This document shows, piece after piece, positions 33,874 to 42,745 of a stretch of 64,000 bases of DNA. Each line of letters opens with the position of its first letter. Within the stretch, counting starts at the first letter, position 1. The position numbers and the translations under genes were made by a program. A model generated the notes under the pieces. It had not been told where the DNA came from. It saw nothing but the letters and a program-made list of their open reading frames with translations, and ran no database searches. The DNA is from CAVVNN01 sp963838035 (GTDB lineage: Bacteria > Actinomycetota > Thermoleophilia > Solirubrobacterales > 70-9). The DNA lies in contig CAWIPM010000002.1 in NCBI GenBank assembly GCA_963838035.1, positions 558,001 through 622,000 of the forward strand, given 5' to 3'.

Positions 33874-35916
33874 CTACTTCTGGTTCGATGTAAAGCTCGC
33901 GCGAATCTGCTGTTCCATTGCGCGATTGAAGGCCCTTGCGTCGATCCGTCTCCGCGCCAGAATCAACTGACGAGCCTTTTGTATGAATGGATCCTTGCGG
34001 CTCAGTTGACGCGCGCGTGTGATCTCTGAACGAGCGAGACTGAACTGACCTGCCTGCGCATCGAGCAGCGCCAGCTCCATGTGCGGATACCAGACCTGTT
34101 CGACTTCCAGGGCCTGTCCGAAAGCGCGCTGAGCGCGTCCGGCCTGCCCAAGGCTCACCGCGATTGAACCCTCGGTCATACGCGGGGCACTCGAAAGGGG
34201 GTTCAGCGTCGCAGCTCGATCGAGGTCACGAAATGCACCAGCCGGATCACCACCCCAGGTGGAAAGCGCCCGATCTATGTAGCGCTTTGAGAGATAGGGG
34301 GGCACCAGGGCGACGAGCGCAACTGCCGCCAGCACGGCCGTGGCTGCAACGACGGTCCCCCGGTGAGTCCGTCGTGGAAGACTCGTCGACTGCTTGCGCC
34401 GATGGGACAGTGCGAGGCCTATAAAGGCCAGGCCAATCGCCGGTGCTGCCAGAGCTGGGATCTCGTCCAGCCAGTCGAAGGAGGCGTGAAGGATGAAGTA
34501 GCCGATGACTGCCAGGCAAGCGACGACCACAACGCGCCTATCCCCGTCGAGCCGACGCAACGATGCGAGTGGGACGCCAAACAGCACAAGCATCATTGCC
34601 ACCAGTAGCCCGAACCCGATAATGCCGGTCTCGCCCAGCGCACGAAGCCAGATGTCATGGGCGTAGCGGGAATACTTGGCGTCGTGGCGGTGAATCGTGT
34701 ACTGCTGTTCGAAATTGCCGGCGCCCGCGCCCCCAATCGGGTCTTCGCGGAACATCTCAAGTGACACTCGCCAGTAATCGGGGCGTTCGTAGAGGGTGGT
34801 CTTGGTAAAGCGGGTATTCCCTGGATTGGAAGCTTCCTTGCCGGAGGTGATCGCGGTCCACTCGCTGCTTGCGTGATCGGCCAGCCAGCCTCCGTATGCC
34901 ACGAGCAGCACCCCCGCGGCAACCGCGGCCAGCACGGCCCCCACCGCTCTCGCGCGTCTGACTCGGCGGGTCCCGGTTGGCCCGAGACGAGCTGTGCGCT
35001 CAAGAACACCGATCATCGCCCCGGCGACTCCGGCGAGCACGCTCGTGACCGCGATCCAAAGCGCCGCCCTGTCGATCGCATGACCGACACTGTGGCCGGC
35101 CTTGGCGGCTGAGTACACGTCGAGGATCGAAGGCGCGGCGAAGCCAAGCGCCACCCCTACGACCGCCAGTCGCAGGAGGAGCCGCCAGCGGTCTGGCATC
35201 AGCGCCACGAATGCCAACAGGATCAGGATGCCTGCGGCAACCGCAGCGCGGCTCTGGGCAAGGAGCGAGAACTCCAGAAGAAAGCTGGCAGCCGCGAGCA
35301 GGAGTCCAAGCAGCGCGACCGGAACTTGACGACGGCACGAGAGGGCCAGCGCCGGGATGAATGCCATGAATCCGATGGCGGCGTTGGCGTTGGGATAGCC
35401 GATCGGCAGCTGGAACCGAAATGCGTAGAGGAAACCGCCCAGCTGTGTCGCGGAGACCGCTTCCAGCAGCGTGATCGTGCATACCACGGCCACCCCGACT
35501 GACCAAGCCCCGAGAAAGATGCCAGCTGATCTTCCGGTCCAGGGAACAAGCGCCAGCACCCACGCCGTGGCGAGGTAGAGCAGAAGCTCGTTGGACGCTT
35601 CCCAGGCGCTCCCCGGCGAGCCGGCCCACAGCATCGAGAGGTAGTTCCAGGCCACAAAGCCGGCCAGCAGGGCAAGTGCCAGGCGCACGGTTCTTGCCTC
35701 GGGTAGAGCGCGGTTGCCTGCGAAGGCGGTGACCGCCAGCAACAGGATCAGCGTGATCGCTGCCGGGTACCAGTCCCGAGCGAAGTAGCCGCCGCTGAAG
35801 TGGGTTCCCACCAACCAGAGAGCCAGGACCAGTGCCGCGGGGAGATACAGGGCCGGCGACCCGGCAATCCTGCCGTCGGCCGACGGGATGGCAGCGCGGA
35901 GACGGGCTGCAAGCAC
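33874..35916 (-). CDS. O-antigen ligase-like polymerase with C-terminal TPR-like region
   Basis: 680-residue membrane protein, about 12 hydrophobic segments, with the superfamily loop visible: REDPIGGAGAGNFEQQYTIHRHDAKYSRYAHDIWLRALGETGIIG. After the last membrane helix (about residue 535) comes a soluble tail of about 130 residues with TPR-like alternation (GAFRDLDRAATLNPLSSAP, QRAFGQALEVEQVWYPHMELALLDAQAGQFSLARSEI). The same arrangement occurs in the protein at 45398. It heads the minus-strand operon of glycan genes. The upstream region is shared with the divergent aminotransferase. Confidence 0.85.
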   Translation of the reverse strand: MLAARLRAAIPSADGRIAGSPALYLPAALVLALWLVGTHFSGGYFARDWYPAAITLILLLAVTAFAGNRALPEARTVRLALALLAGFVAWNYLSMLWAGSPGSAWEASNELLLYLATAWVLALVPWTGRSAGIFLGAWSVGVAVVCTITLLEAVSATQLGGFLYAFRFQLPIGYPNANAAIGFMAFIPALALSCRRQVPVALLGLLLAAASFLLEFSLLAQSRAAVAAGILILLAFVALMPDRWRLLLRLAVVGVALGFAAPSILDVYSAAKAGHSVGHAIDRAALWIAVTSVLAGVAGAMIGVLERTARLGPTGTRRVRRARAVGAVLAAVAAGVLLVAYGGWLADHASSEWTAITSGKEASNPGNTRFTKTTLYERPDYWRVSLEMFREDPIGGAGAGNFEQQYTIHRHDAKYSRYAHDIWLRALGETGIIGFGLLVAMMLVLFGVPLASLRRLDGDRRVVVVACLAVIGYFILHASFDWLDEIPALAAPAIGLAFIGLALSHRRKQSTSLPRRTHRGTVVAATAVLAAVALVALVPPYLSKRYIDRALSTWGGDPAGAFRDLDRAATLNPLSSAPRMTEGSIAVSLGQAGRAQRAFGQALEVEQVWYPHMELALLDAQAGQFSLARSEITRARQLSRKDPFIQKARQLILARRRIDARAFNRAMEQQIRASFTSNQK

Positions 35917-36026
35917 ATTGGTCGCTCGTTCGCTTGACTCGGCTTCGATGCGCGTAACTCTGCCATGTGGACCGGCCAGGCCGATGGTGCTGATCCCGGC
36001 CGAGCGCGGATAATGTGGCCCGACCG

Positions 36027-37202
36027 ATGGACGTGCCGCTCTTCGACATGCGCTTCGACGATGGCGATCGGGAAGCGGTCGACGACGTGCTGCGCTCGGG
36101 CTGGCTCACGATGGGGCCGCGCACCGAGAAGTTCGAGCAGCGCTTCGCCGCCCATCTGGGCGTCCGCCATGCGATCGCGGTGTCAAGCGGCACCGCGGCA
36201 TTGCACCTGGCGTTCCTTGCAGCGGGGGTCGGCCCAGGCGATGAGGTGATCGTGCCGGCGATCACCTTCGTCGCGACGGCGAATGCCGTTCGCTACTGCG
36301 GCGGCTCACCGGTGCTCGCCGACATCCAGGGGCAGCACGACTTCGGCATCGACGTTGCCGACGTGAAGCGGCGAATCACAAGCCGGACCAAGGCAGTCTG
36401 CGCCGTCCACTACGGCGGCTATGCAGCTCCGGTCGAGAAACTCAACGGACTCTGTCAGGAACACGGCCTTTTGCTGATCGAGGATGCGGCGCACAGCCCA
36501 AGCGCCACAGCGCCCGGCTCGAGCAAGAAGCTCGGAACGTGGGGCCTGGCCGGCGCCTTCAGCTTCTTCTCGAACAAGGTGCTCTTCTGCGGGGAGGGTG
36601 GGCTGCTGGCAACGGACGACGATGAGGTGGCCGAACTGGCTCGTAGCCGCCGCTCTCACGCGATGACGTCCAATACCTGGGATCGCCATCGCGGTCACGC
36701 ACAGGGCTACGACGTCGTCGGGCTCGGGTTCAACTATCGAATCGACGAGATCCGCTCCGCCCTGCTCTCACACCGGCTGGGCGGGCTCGAGGCTGACATC
36801 GAGAGGCGGCGGAGGCTCGTCGGCATCTACCGCAAGGAGCTGAACGAGATTCCGGGGGTCGGATTACCCTACTCCGACGATGATGTCTCGCGCAGCTCCT
36901 GCTACATCATGCCCGTAACGGTTGCAAAGGTCATCCGGGATCGACTTCGAACCCTGATGTTGGATCGCTTCGGGGTGCAGACGAGTGTTCTCTACCCCTC
37001 CATCGCGGACTTCACCGCCTACCGCGACATTCAGTCCGGATCTCTGGCGCACAGCGACCTTGCTGCGCGGACCCAGATCACGTTGCCCCTCTTCCCGCAC
37101 ATGAGCTCCGCTCAGCAGCGGACCGTGCTCGACGCGCTTCAGTACGGACTGGAGGAGGAGGGCGGCAGAGCTGGTGAAGACGCCCCTCTAGAGACCGGAT
37201 GA
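36027..37202 (+). CDS. DegT/DnrJ/EryC1/StrS-family sugar aminotransferase
   Basis: PLP enzyme that aminates a keto nucleotide sugar. ATG 36027 (MDVPLFDMRF) is preferred; GTG 36015 adds four residues. 391 residues. Markers: GPRTEKFEQRFAAHLGVRHAIAVSSGTAALHLA, GDEVIVPAITFVATANAV, LIEDAAHSPSA and the catalytic Lys in AFSFFSNKVLFCGEGG (near residue 184). The LegB-like dehydratase at 39537 could supply its 4-keto substrate, since such pairs occur in amino-sugar routes. Its last 15 bases overlap the end of the convergent nucleotidyltransferase gene. Confidence 0.9.
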   Translation: MDVPLFDMRFDDGDREAVDDVLRSGWLTMGPRTEKFEQRFAAHLGVRHAIAVSSGTAALHLAFLAAGVGPGDEVIVPAITFVATANAVRYCGGSPVLADIQGQHDFGIDVADVKRRITSRTKAVCAVHYGGYAAPVEKLNGLCQEHGLLLIEDAAHSPSATAPGSSKKLGTWGLAGAFSFFSNKVLFCGEGGLLATDDDEVAELARSRRSHAMTSNTWDRHRGHAQGYDVVGLGFNYRIDEIRSALLSHRLGGLEADIERRRRLVGIYRKELNEIPGVGLPYSDDDVSRSSCYIMPVTVAKVIRDRLRTLMLDRFGVQTSVLYPSIADFTAYRDIQSGSLAHSDLAARTQITLPLFPHMSSAQQRTVLDALQYGLEEEGGRAGEDAPLETG

Positions 37203-37994
37203 AGCGGCGCCGTTGCCAAGCAGTCGAGGCTTGACCTGCTCGAATTCCAGAATCGCGCGTTCGTAGTCGTCGTGCCGCCCGATATCGAGCCAGAAGTCGT
37301 CGAATATGTAGGACCCGACCTGCTCGTCGTTGTCGATCAGAGTTTGGACCAGATCCGGCATGTCAAAGTACTGACCCTTGGGGATATAGTCGCTGACGTG
37401 CGGCTTCAGTATGTAGATGCCCATGCTGACGAGGTATGGGATCTCGGGCTTCTCCTCGTACGCAGTTACACGACACGTATCGGCCTCCGACTCCGACTCG
37501 GTTGTGTGTAACACTCCGTAATCCGTCTTGACCACACGCCGGTGCGAGGCAATCGTCATCGCGTTGCCGGAGGCCTTGTGGGCATCGAAGAGCACGTTGT
37601 AATCTAGGGTTGTCAGCACATCGCCATTCATTACCAGGAAGCTGTCATCCATTTCACCGATCGATGCCAGCGCCCCGGCCGTTCCCCGTGGTTCGCTCTC
37701 TTGGTGATATTCGATCGACACGTCGAAATTGGAGCCGTCGTTGAATACCGCGCGAATGAGGTGATCGAGATAGCCGACGGCGAAGGTCAGCTGCGAGAAT
37801 CCATATGAGCGAAGCTGACGCACGACGACCTCGAGGATCGCCCTGTCACCGATCGGAAGCAGTGGCTTGGGCAATACGGTCGTATACGGTCCCAGCCGTT
37901 CGCCCTTGCCACCGGCGAGGATGATGGCCCGCTTGCTGTGCTTGAGTCCCGCGGCGGTCGGCGATGAGGAAACACTGGAGGTTCTCGATCGCAT
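37188..37994 (-). CDS. Sugar-1-phosphate nucleotidyltransferase
   Basis: Makes an NDP-sugar from a sugar-1-phosphate and NTP. 268 residues, ATG 37994. Signature near the N-terminus: AIILAGGKGERLGPYTTVLPKPLLPIGD (the GGxGxRL and PKP pieces), then LVMNGDVLTTLDY, a metal-binding Asp region, and FWLDIGRHDDYERA near the C-terminus. The protein resembles glucose-1-phosphate thymidylyl- or mannose-1-phosphate guanylyltransferase types; the base and sugar are not fixed. Follows the priming transferase gene by 5 bases, so both form one transcript. Confidence 0.9.
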   Translation of the reverse strand: MRSRTSSVSSSPTAAGLKHSKRAIILAGGKGERLGPYTTVLPKPLLPIGDRAILEVVVRQLRSYGFSQLTFAVGYLDHLIRAVFNDGSNFDVSIEYHQESEPRGTAGALASIGEMDDSFLVMNGDVLTTLDYNVLFDAHKASGNAMTIASHRRVVKTDYGVLHTTESESEADTCRVTAYEEKPEIPYLVSMGIYILKPHVSDYIPKGQYFDMPDLVQTLIDNDEQVGSYIFDDFWLDIGRHDDYERAILEFEQVKPRLLGNGAASSGL

Positions 37995-37999
37995 CGGCG

Positions 38000-38752
38000 T
38001 CAGCGCATTCGGAGGTTCATCCTGCCGGTATTGCGATGCACGGCGACTGGGCGCCTCAGCAGCACGGCCGCAGCGGTCCAGAAGAGGATCCGAAGGTTGA
38101 GCCAGGTGGTCTGCTCCGTTGCGTACATCCTGTCCATTGTCAGCTTCTGGGGCAGCAGCCGGTACACGTAGTGAGACATCGGGTCATCTGAGCTGAGAAT
38201 ATGGCTCTCTTCGGCGAAGGCGATCTGGGAGAGCCCAGTGATACCCGGCCGAACTTTCAGGATGACTTCGTAGTCCTTCCGCATCAACTTGACGAACTCG
38301 GGATCCTCCGGGCGTGGTCCGACCAGGCTCATCTCTCCGGTCAAGACCTGCCATAGCTGGGGTATCTCGTCGAGCTTCAGGCGCGTAAGCCAGACACCCA
38401 CGCGGGTAAGGCGGTGGTCCTCCCCGGAAGTCAGCCTCGGGCCGGTGGCGCCGTCGCTCATCTTGCGAAACTTGAGCATTCGCAGCTCACGGCCCTTGTA
38501 GCCAACTCGCCGGGCACGATAGAGGACGGGCCCGGGGGAGTCGAGCTTGATCAGGATCGCCATGACCAGGATCACGGGGAAGAGCAGGAACAGCAGGATG
38601 ACGCTTACGAAGGTGTCAAGCGCCCGCCTCGCAGCAGCATCGAGTGCGGCAACAGCCGCTCCCCGGATCCGCGGCTGTGCGCCGGGTCGCTGAAGAACCC
38701 GACGTGGGGCAGAAACGTCGGGCTGATAGGTCGTGTCGTGGGTTGCATGCAT
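38000..38752 (-). CDS. Priming glycosylphosphotransferase (undecaprenyl-phosphate sugar transferase)
   Basis: Transfers sugar-1-phosphate onto the polyprenyl carrier, the first step of repeat-unit synthesis. One N-terminal membrane helix (LDTFVSVILLFLLFPVILVMAILI) precedes the catalytic domain with the family blocks DSPGPVLYRARRVGYKGRE, LRMLKFRKM, KLDEIPQLWQVLTGEMSLVGPRPE and VRPGITGLSQ. It lacks the extra four-helix region of large WbaP-type proteins. ATG 38752 (MHATHD) is chosen; a TTG at 38797 would add 15 Pro-rich residues. First gene of the transcript with the nucleotidyltransferase. Confidence 0.9.
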   Translation of the reverse strand: MHATHDTTYQPDVSAPRRVLQRPGAQPRIRGAAVAALDAAARRALDTFVSVILLFLLFPVILVMAILIKLDSPGPVLYRARRVGYKGRELRMLKFRKMSDGATGPRLTSGEDHRLTRVGVWLTRLKLDEIPQLWQVLTGEMSLVGPRPEDPEFVKLMRKDYEVILKVRPGITGLSQIAFAEESHILSSDDPMSHYVYRLLPQKLTMDRMYATEQTTWLNLRILFWTAAAVLLRRPVAVHRNTGRMNLRMR

Positions 38753-39137
38753 TGGTGGTGGATTGGTTGGAGGGGGCACTGCTTGCTTCTTCGGCAACGA
38801 CGAGCTCCGGCTTGAGGTCTCGCTCGCCCCGATGACAGTGCGCAGTCTTCGATGATAGGGACCTGCTCACCTCGACCATGACGGAAGTGTCAACCGTCGG
38901 CTTCGGAAATTTCAATGCGACCAACTAGTCGGTAACGAATCGGCCGATTAGTTTCGGTCTCTCGAATCGCCGGCGCGAGAACCCCCATGGGCTCCTCCGA
39001 TTGGGCTACCATGCATGGCAGTTCCGACCGCAACCTTCCGGGCAGTGCTTCGCCCAGATGTATGCAGATGTCGGAGAGCCTGGTTCACCGAGACGCTGGG
39101 CGGTACCGAATAGATGACTTCAAAAGGAGCCCCCCAC
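38753..39137. promoter_or_regulatory. Divergent intergenic region with inverted repeat
   Basis: About 385 bases without a gene, between the priming transferase (minus) and the LPFTG protein (plus). It contains an inverted repeat, AACTAGTCGG (38923-38932) against CCGATTAGTT (38944-38953), 9 of 10 positions matching, around the perfect palindrome AATCGGCCGATT (38938-38949). A TTGACA hexamer on the minus strand at 38888-38893 could be a -35 box, but no well-spaced -10 was found. An AAAAGGAG ribosome site (39122-39129) serves the plus-strand gene. Confidence 0.45.
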
Positions 39138-39440
39138 ATGAAGCTCGCAAAGATCATCGCAGTCCTGACAACGTGTCTCCTGCTCGCTGTCGCCGCCGGA
39201 ACAGCGACTGCGCAGTCCACCCCCACCCAGGACGCATACAGCGGAGTGGCAGGTCAGCAGGAAAGCGGCAGCGGCGGCTCGACGAACAACGTCACCGTTG
39301 CGCCTGCGAGCAGCTCTAGCTCTGGCGGTGGCAGCCTTCCCTTCACGGGCACCGATCTGGTCCTGATCGGCCTTGCCGGCACGGTGCTGGTCGGAACCGG
39401 GCTCGTCATGCGGCGCACAATTCGCCACCACTCCGCCTGA
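39138..39440 (+). CDS. Small LPFTG cell-wall-anchored protein
   Basis: 100-residue exported protein, a predicted sortase substrate. Signal peptide about 1-25 (ATAQ cleavage), a short Ser/Gly/Thr-rich mature part, then LPFTG at residues 67-71, a hydrophobic helix (73-91) and a basic end (RRTIRHH): the full sorting-signal layout. ATG 39138 behind AAAAGGAG. The mature part is only about 40 residues before the anchor, so it may be a carrier, cap or tether rather than an enzyme. The sortase gene is at 17424 and a second LPFTG protein at 45027. Confidence 0.85.
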   Translation: MKLAKIIAVLTTCLLLAVAAGTATAQSTPTQDAYSGVAGQQESGSGGSTNNVTVAPASSSSSGGGSLPFTGTDLVLIGLAGTVLVGTGLVMRRTIRHHSA

Positions 39441-39536
39441 GCAAGGCCGGACAAGGCCGCGAGAAGCAACGACGGCGAGCCGTAGGGGCCGGGCTGGAAC
39501 AGGCTCGGTCGTACTGGCGCATATAGCCTTGGCTCG

Positions 39537-40529
39537 ATGAGCGGGATCGATAGGCGCAGGATTCTCGTCACTGGCGCGGGGGGCTTCATCGGCGCACATC
39601 TCGTTGGTGCGCTGATAAGCGCTGGGGCCGATGTGCGTGCGCTGGTGCGCTACAACTCGCGCAGCGACCGGGGCAGCCTGGATTGGCTCGACCCTGAGGT
39701 GACCGCCGGCGTGGAGGTCATGCTCGGCGACCTGCGCGACATCGAGTCGGTCGCCGCAGCCGTCGACAAGATCGAGATCGTCCTCCACCTGGGCGCCCAG
39801 ATCGCCATCCCCTACTCCTACCTCAACGCTCGAGACTTCTTCGAGACCAACGTGCTGGGGTCCCTGAACGTCGCTCAAGCAGCCCTTGGGGCCGAAGTCG
39901 AACGGGTCGTACATACGTCTACCAGCGAGGTATATGGCACTGCCCAGGCAGCGACGATCACCGAGGACCACCCGCTCGAGGCCCAGTCGCCCTATGCGGC
40001 GAGCAAGATCGGAGCCGACCAGCTTATGGACAGCTACCGCCGATCCTTCGATCTACCGCTGACGATCTTGCGGCCGTTCAACACCTACGGACCGTTTCAG
40101 TCAGCTCGAGCTGTGATCCCCACGATCATCACCCAGGCACTGGCGGGAGGCCCGCTCCGACTCGGATCGCTTCACCCGAAACGCGACCTCACCTTTGTGG
40201 CGGATACCGTCGCCGGGTTCGTCGCGGCAAGCACGGCGCCGGAGGCCATCGGGCGCACAATCCAGCTTGGCACAGGCGAGGATCACTCAGTCGGCGAGGT
40301 GATCGAGATCGTCGGCGAGCTGCTCGGCCACGAGATCGACGTGCAGATCGACGAGCGGCGCGTCAGACCCGAGAACAGCGAGGTGCAGCGGCTGACCTCG
40401 GACCCCGCACTAGCTCGGAAGCTTCTCGGCTGGGAGCCGGAGACGAGCCTGCGCGAGGGCTTGTCGCGCACGATCGACTGGATCGACAGCCATCGTGACC
40501 TCTACAGATCGGACGAGTACGTTCGCTAG
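39537..40529 (+). CDS. NAD-dependent 4,6-dehydratase-like protein (LegB-like)
   Basis: Extended short-chain dehydrogenase for a nucleotide sugar. 330 residues. Rossmann motif LVTGAGGFIGAHL; Asp loop VRYNSRSDRGSLDWLD, which resembles LegB/GDP-mannose dehydratase-type proteins; active site HTSTSEVYGTA and SPYAASKIGADQ (Tyr-x3-Lys); RPFNTYGPFQSARAVIPTIITQAL. Dehydratase versus epimerase activity cannot be proven. The DegT aminotransferase at 36027 would be a natural partner for making a 4-amino sugar. The insertion sequence begins 10 bases after its stop. Confidence 0.87.
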   Translation: MSGIDRRRILVTGAGGFIGAHLVGALISAGADVRALVRYNSRSDRGSLDWLDPEVTAGVEVMLGDLRDIESVAAAVDKIEIVLHLGAQIAIPYSYLNARDFFETNVLGSLNVAQAALGAEVERVVHTSTSEVYGTAQAATITEDHPLEAQSPYAASKIGADQLMDSYRRSFDLPLTILRPFNTYGPFQSARAVIPTIITQALAGGPLRLGSLHPKRDLTFVADTVAGFVAASTAPEAIGRTIQLGTGEDHSVGEVIEIVGELLGHEIDVQIDERRVRPENSEVQRLTSDPALARKLLGWEPETSLREGLSRTIDWIDSHRDLYRSDEYVR

Positions 40530-40633
40530 GCGGGTCAGCTAGCTACTTCCCCCGGAAATAGTCACGCCTGAAACGGCCGTTCCGTCCACCCCGCGCAGGA
40601 TAATTTCCCTGCAAATCATGGATGAAGTAATGA

Positions 40634-42043
40634 ATGAGAGGGGTGCGGATGCTGCGCTTGGAAGGCGTGCAGGCCGAGTGCCTGTTCGACGAGGTGCTGC
40701 CAGTGGAGGTGCGCGAGCTGCCCGAGGACCTGGCTCGCCTCGACGAGCTGCTGGCCGACCCGGCGCTGTTGGCGCCGATCGCGGGCCACTGGCAGCGGGA
40801 GGCCGATCAGCGGGGTAGCTCGGCCGCCGGCCACGGCCGGCCGACGATCCCGATGGCCACCTACGTGCGGCTGATGGTGGTCAAGCAGCGCGCCGGCTGG
40901 GGCTACGAGACCCTGGTCAAGGAGGTATCGGACTCTCTGCACCTGCGCCGCTTCTGCCTGATCGGCATCACCGAGCGGGTTCCCGACGAGTCGACGGTCA
41001 GGAAGCTGACCCGCCGCCTCGGGCCCGAGACCGTGGCGGAGCTGACCCGGGCGGTGATCGCCAAGGCGGTGCGCGAGCGCCGCTTCCGGGCCCGGGCGGC
41101 GCGGATCGACTCCACCGTGGTGGAGGCCGACGTCCGCTACCCCTCCGACGCGGTGCTCTGCCTGCAGGGAGCCAAGGCGCTGGCGCGCTCGGGTCGCAGG
41201 CTCGCGGGGCGGGTCGGCGAGCCGGCAAACGCGGTGCGCGACCGCTCGCGCGCGGTCGGGCGGCGGGTGCGCCAGATCTCCCGCACGCTCGCTCGCCGCA
41301 CGGGAGAAGCCCGCGAGCAGGTGATCGCCCTGAACGCCGAGGCCGGTCGCCTCTTGCGCCGCTCGGCCCGCGAGGCCAGGCGGCTCGCCGCGCAGACGCG
41401 TTCCAAAGCGCGCGGCCGCGGCGCCCGGGCCAAGCTGCGCTCGGCCGAGGCGATCGAGCAGCTGGCCGAGCGCTGCGAGCGGGTGGCCGAGCAGACCGCC
41501 CAGCGCCTGCGGGGCGAGAAGATCACCGGGCGCATCGTCTCCCTCGCCGACCCCGATGCGCGCCCGATCCGCAAGGGCAAGGCGGGCAAGCCCAACGAGT
41601 TCGGCTACGTCGCCCAGATCTGCGAGCTCACCCAGAACACCAAGCCGGGGGCGCGGGGCTTCGTCTTGCCGGCGGCAAGCGGCGCCGGCAACCTGGGCGA
41701 GAACACGCTCCTGCCCGACACCGCCGCCGAGCTTCAGGGCCTTGGCCTGGCGCCGCGGGAGGTGGCGCTCGACGGCGGCTTTGGCCACCATCGCTCCGAA
41801 GAACAGCTGGCCGAGATCGAACCGGACCGGGTCTTCGTCTCCGGCCGCCAGGAACCGGGCTCGGCGCGAACGAAGCGGCGGCTACGCCGCTACCGGACCG
41901 GGATCGAGGGGCGAATATCCCACCTCAAGCGCGGCTACGGGCTGCGGCGCTCGAGGCTGAAGGGGCTGGAGGGCCAGCGCATCTGGAGCGCCTGGGCGAT
42001 CCTCGCCTATGACCTCGACACCTTCGCCGTCCTAGTCCGTTGA
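40634..42043 (+). CDS. DDE transposase (ISNCY/IS1182-like)
   Basis: 469-residue DDE transposase of the inserted element. N-terminal helical DNA-binding part (VRLMVVKQRAGWGYETLVKEV, DESTVRKL). Catalytic triad: Asp in ARIDSTVVEADVRYPSD, Asp in EVALDGGFGHHRSEEQL, Glu in RYRTGIEGRISHLKRGYGL, followed by the typical WAILAYDL. Between the first two acidic residues there is a long Arg/Ala-rich helical insertion. Assignment to ISNCY rather than IS1182 or IS5 is by resemblance. ATG 40634, with 40649 as an alternative. No frameshift, so probably functional. Confidence 0.88.
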   Translation: MRGVRMLRLEGVQAECLFDEVLPVEVRELPEDLARLDELLADPALLAPIAGHWQREADQRGSSAAGHGRPTIPMATYVRLMVVKQRAGWGYETLVKEVSDSLHLRRFCLIGITERVPDESTVRKLTRRLGPETVAELTRAVIAKAVRERRFRARAARIDSTVVEADVRYPSDAVLCLQGAKALARSGRRLAGRVGEPANAVRDRSRAVGRRVRQISRTLARRTGEAREQVIALNAEAGRLLRRSAREARRLAAQTRSKARGRGARAKLRSAEAIEQLAERCERVAEQTAQRLRGEKITGRIVSLADPDARPIRKGKAGKPNEFGYVAQICELTQNTKPGARGFVLPAASGAGNLGENTLLPDTAAELQGLGLAPREVALDGGFGHHRSEEQLAEIEPDRVFVSGRQEPGSARTKRRLRRYRTGIEGRISHLKRGYGLRRSRLKGLEGQRIWSAWAILAYDLDTFAVLVR

Positions 42044-42083
42044 GAAGATCGGGAGGCTCGAAAGGGCATCCATGATTGCAACT

Positions 42084-42120
42084 GAAAACGGCCGCGCCGG
42101 CACTCCGCGCGGCCGTTTTC
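42084..42120 (+). terminator. Intrinsic terminator inside the right end of the insertion sequence
   Basis: GAAAACGGCCGCGC (42084-42097) pairs perfectly with GCGCGGCCGTTTTC (42107-42120) around a nine-base loop; the descending arm ends in a T run. It lies 40 bases after the transposase stop and would stop transcription from either side. Confidence 0.8.
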
Positions 42121-42149
42121 ATGCCCCGGGGTTTTTCCGGGGGAAGTAG

Positions 42150-42662
42150 CTACACGGGCCTGCGCGGCACCAGCACCAGCCGCTTGAACTCCGCGACCAG
42201 CACGCCGTCCTGGTTGAGGACCCGGGTGTGGACCTTGACCACGCCGCGGTCGGGCTTCGACTTCGAGGGCTTGACGTCGAGCACCTCGGTCTCGCAGAAG
42301 AGGGTGTCGCCGTGGAAGACCGGGTTGGGGTGGCTCAGCTCTTCGGTCGCCAGGTTGGCGATCGCCTTGCCGGAGATGTCGGAGACCGACATGCCCAGCG
42401 CCAGCGAGTAGACGAGCGGGCCGACGACGACGTTGCGGCCCTGCTGGGAGCCCTTCGCGTAGACGTCGTTGAGGTGCAGCGGGTGATGGTTCATCGTGAT
42501 CAGGCAGAAGAGGTGGTCGTCGGCCTCGGTCACGGTCTTCGCCGGCCAGTGCTTGTAGACGGCGCCGACCTCGAACTCCTCGAGGTAGCGGCCATAGCTG
42601 TGGGCGCCGGACGCCTCGCGCTCGGCCTGGTCGGTGGTCAGCTCGTACTTCTCATCGCTCAT
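42150..42662 (-). CDS. MaoC-family enoyl-CoA hydratase
   Basis: 170-residue hot-dog-fold protein that would hydrate an enoyl-CoA, or dehydrate a 3-hydroxyacyl-CoA. Markers: KTVTEADDHLFCLITMNHHPLHLNDVYAKG with the Asp/His hydratase-type residues, VVGPLVYSLALGMSV and ELSHPNPVFHGDTL. Small MaoC proteins of this kind occur in actinobacteria near ccr and meaA, so a role in the ethylmalonyl-CoA pathway (mesaconyl-CoA hydration) is plausible, although here those genes lie about 28 kb away. The stop codon is formed at the edge of the insertion sequence. Confidence 0.84.
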   Translation of the reverse strand: MSDEKYELTTDQAEREASGAHSYGRYLEEFEVGAVYKHWPAKTVTEADDHLFCLITMNHHPLHLNDVYAKGSQQGRNVVVGPLVYSLALGMSVSDISGKAIANLATEELSHPNPVFHGDTLFCETEVLDVKPSKSKPDRGVVKVHTRVLNQDGVLVAEFKRLVLVPRRPV

Positions 42663-42745
42663 CGGTCTGCAGGTCTCCTCTGGAATGGACGGCGCGGGAT
42701 GCTATCCGCGCGGCGGCCTCCGCGACCTGCCGGCCGCAGGCGCGG

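Larger units (their letters stand above)
40540..42152 (+). mobile_element. Insertion sequence with perfect 19-bp terminal inverted repeats
   Basis: A 1.6-kb element with one transposase. The left end TAGCTACTTCCCCCGGAAA (40540-40558) is repeated in inverse orientation at 42134-42152, without mismatch. TAGCTA itself is a palindrome, so it could be a six-base target duplication flanking 13-bp ends instead. The right end also supplies or preserves the stop codon of the MaoC-like gene (42150-42152). Transposase 40634-42043; terminator hairpin 42084-42120. The element looks intact. Confidence 0.88.
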
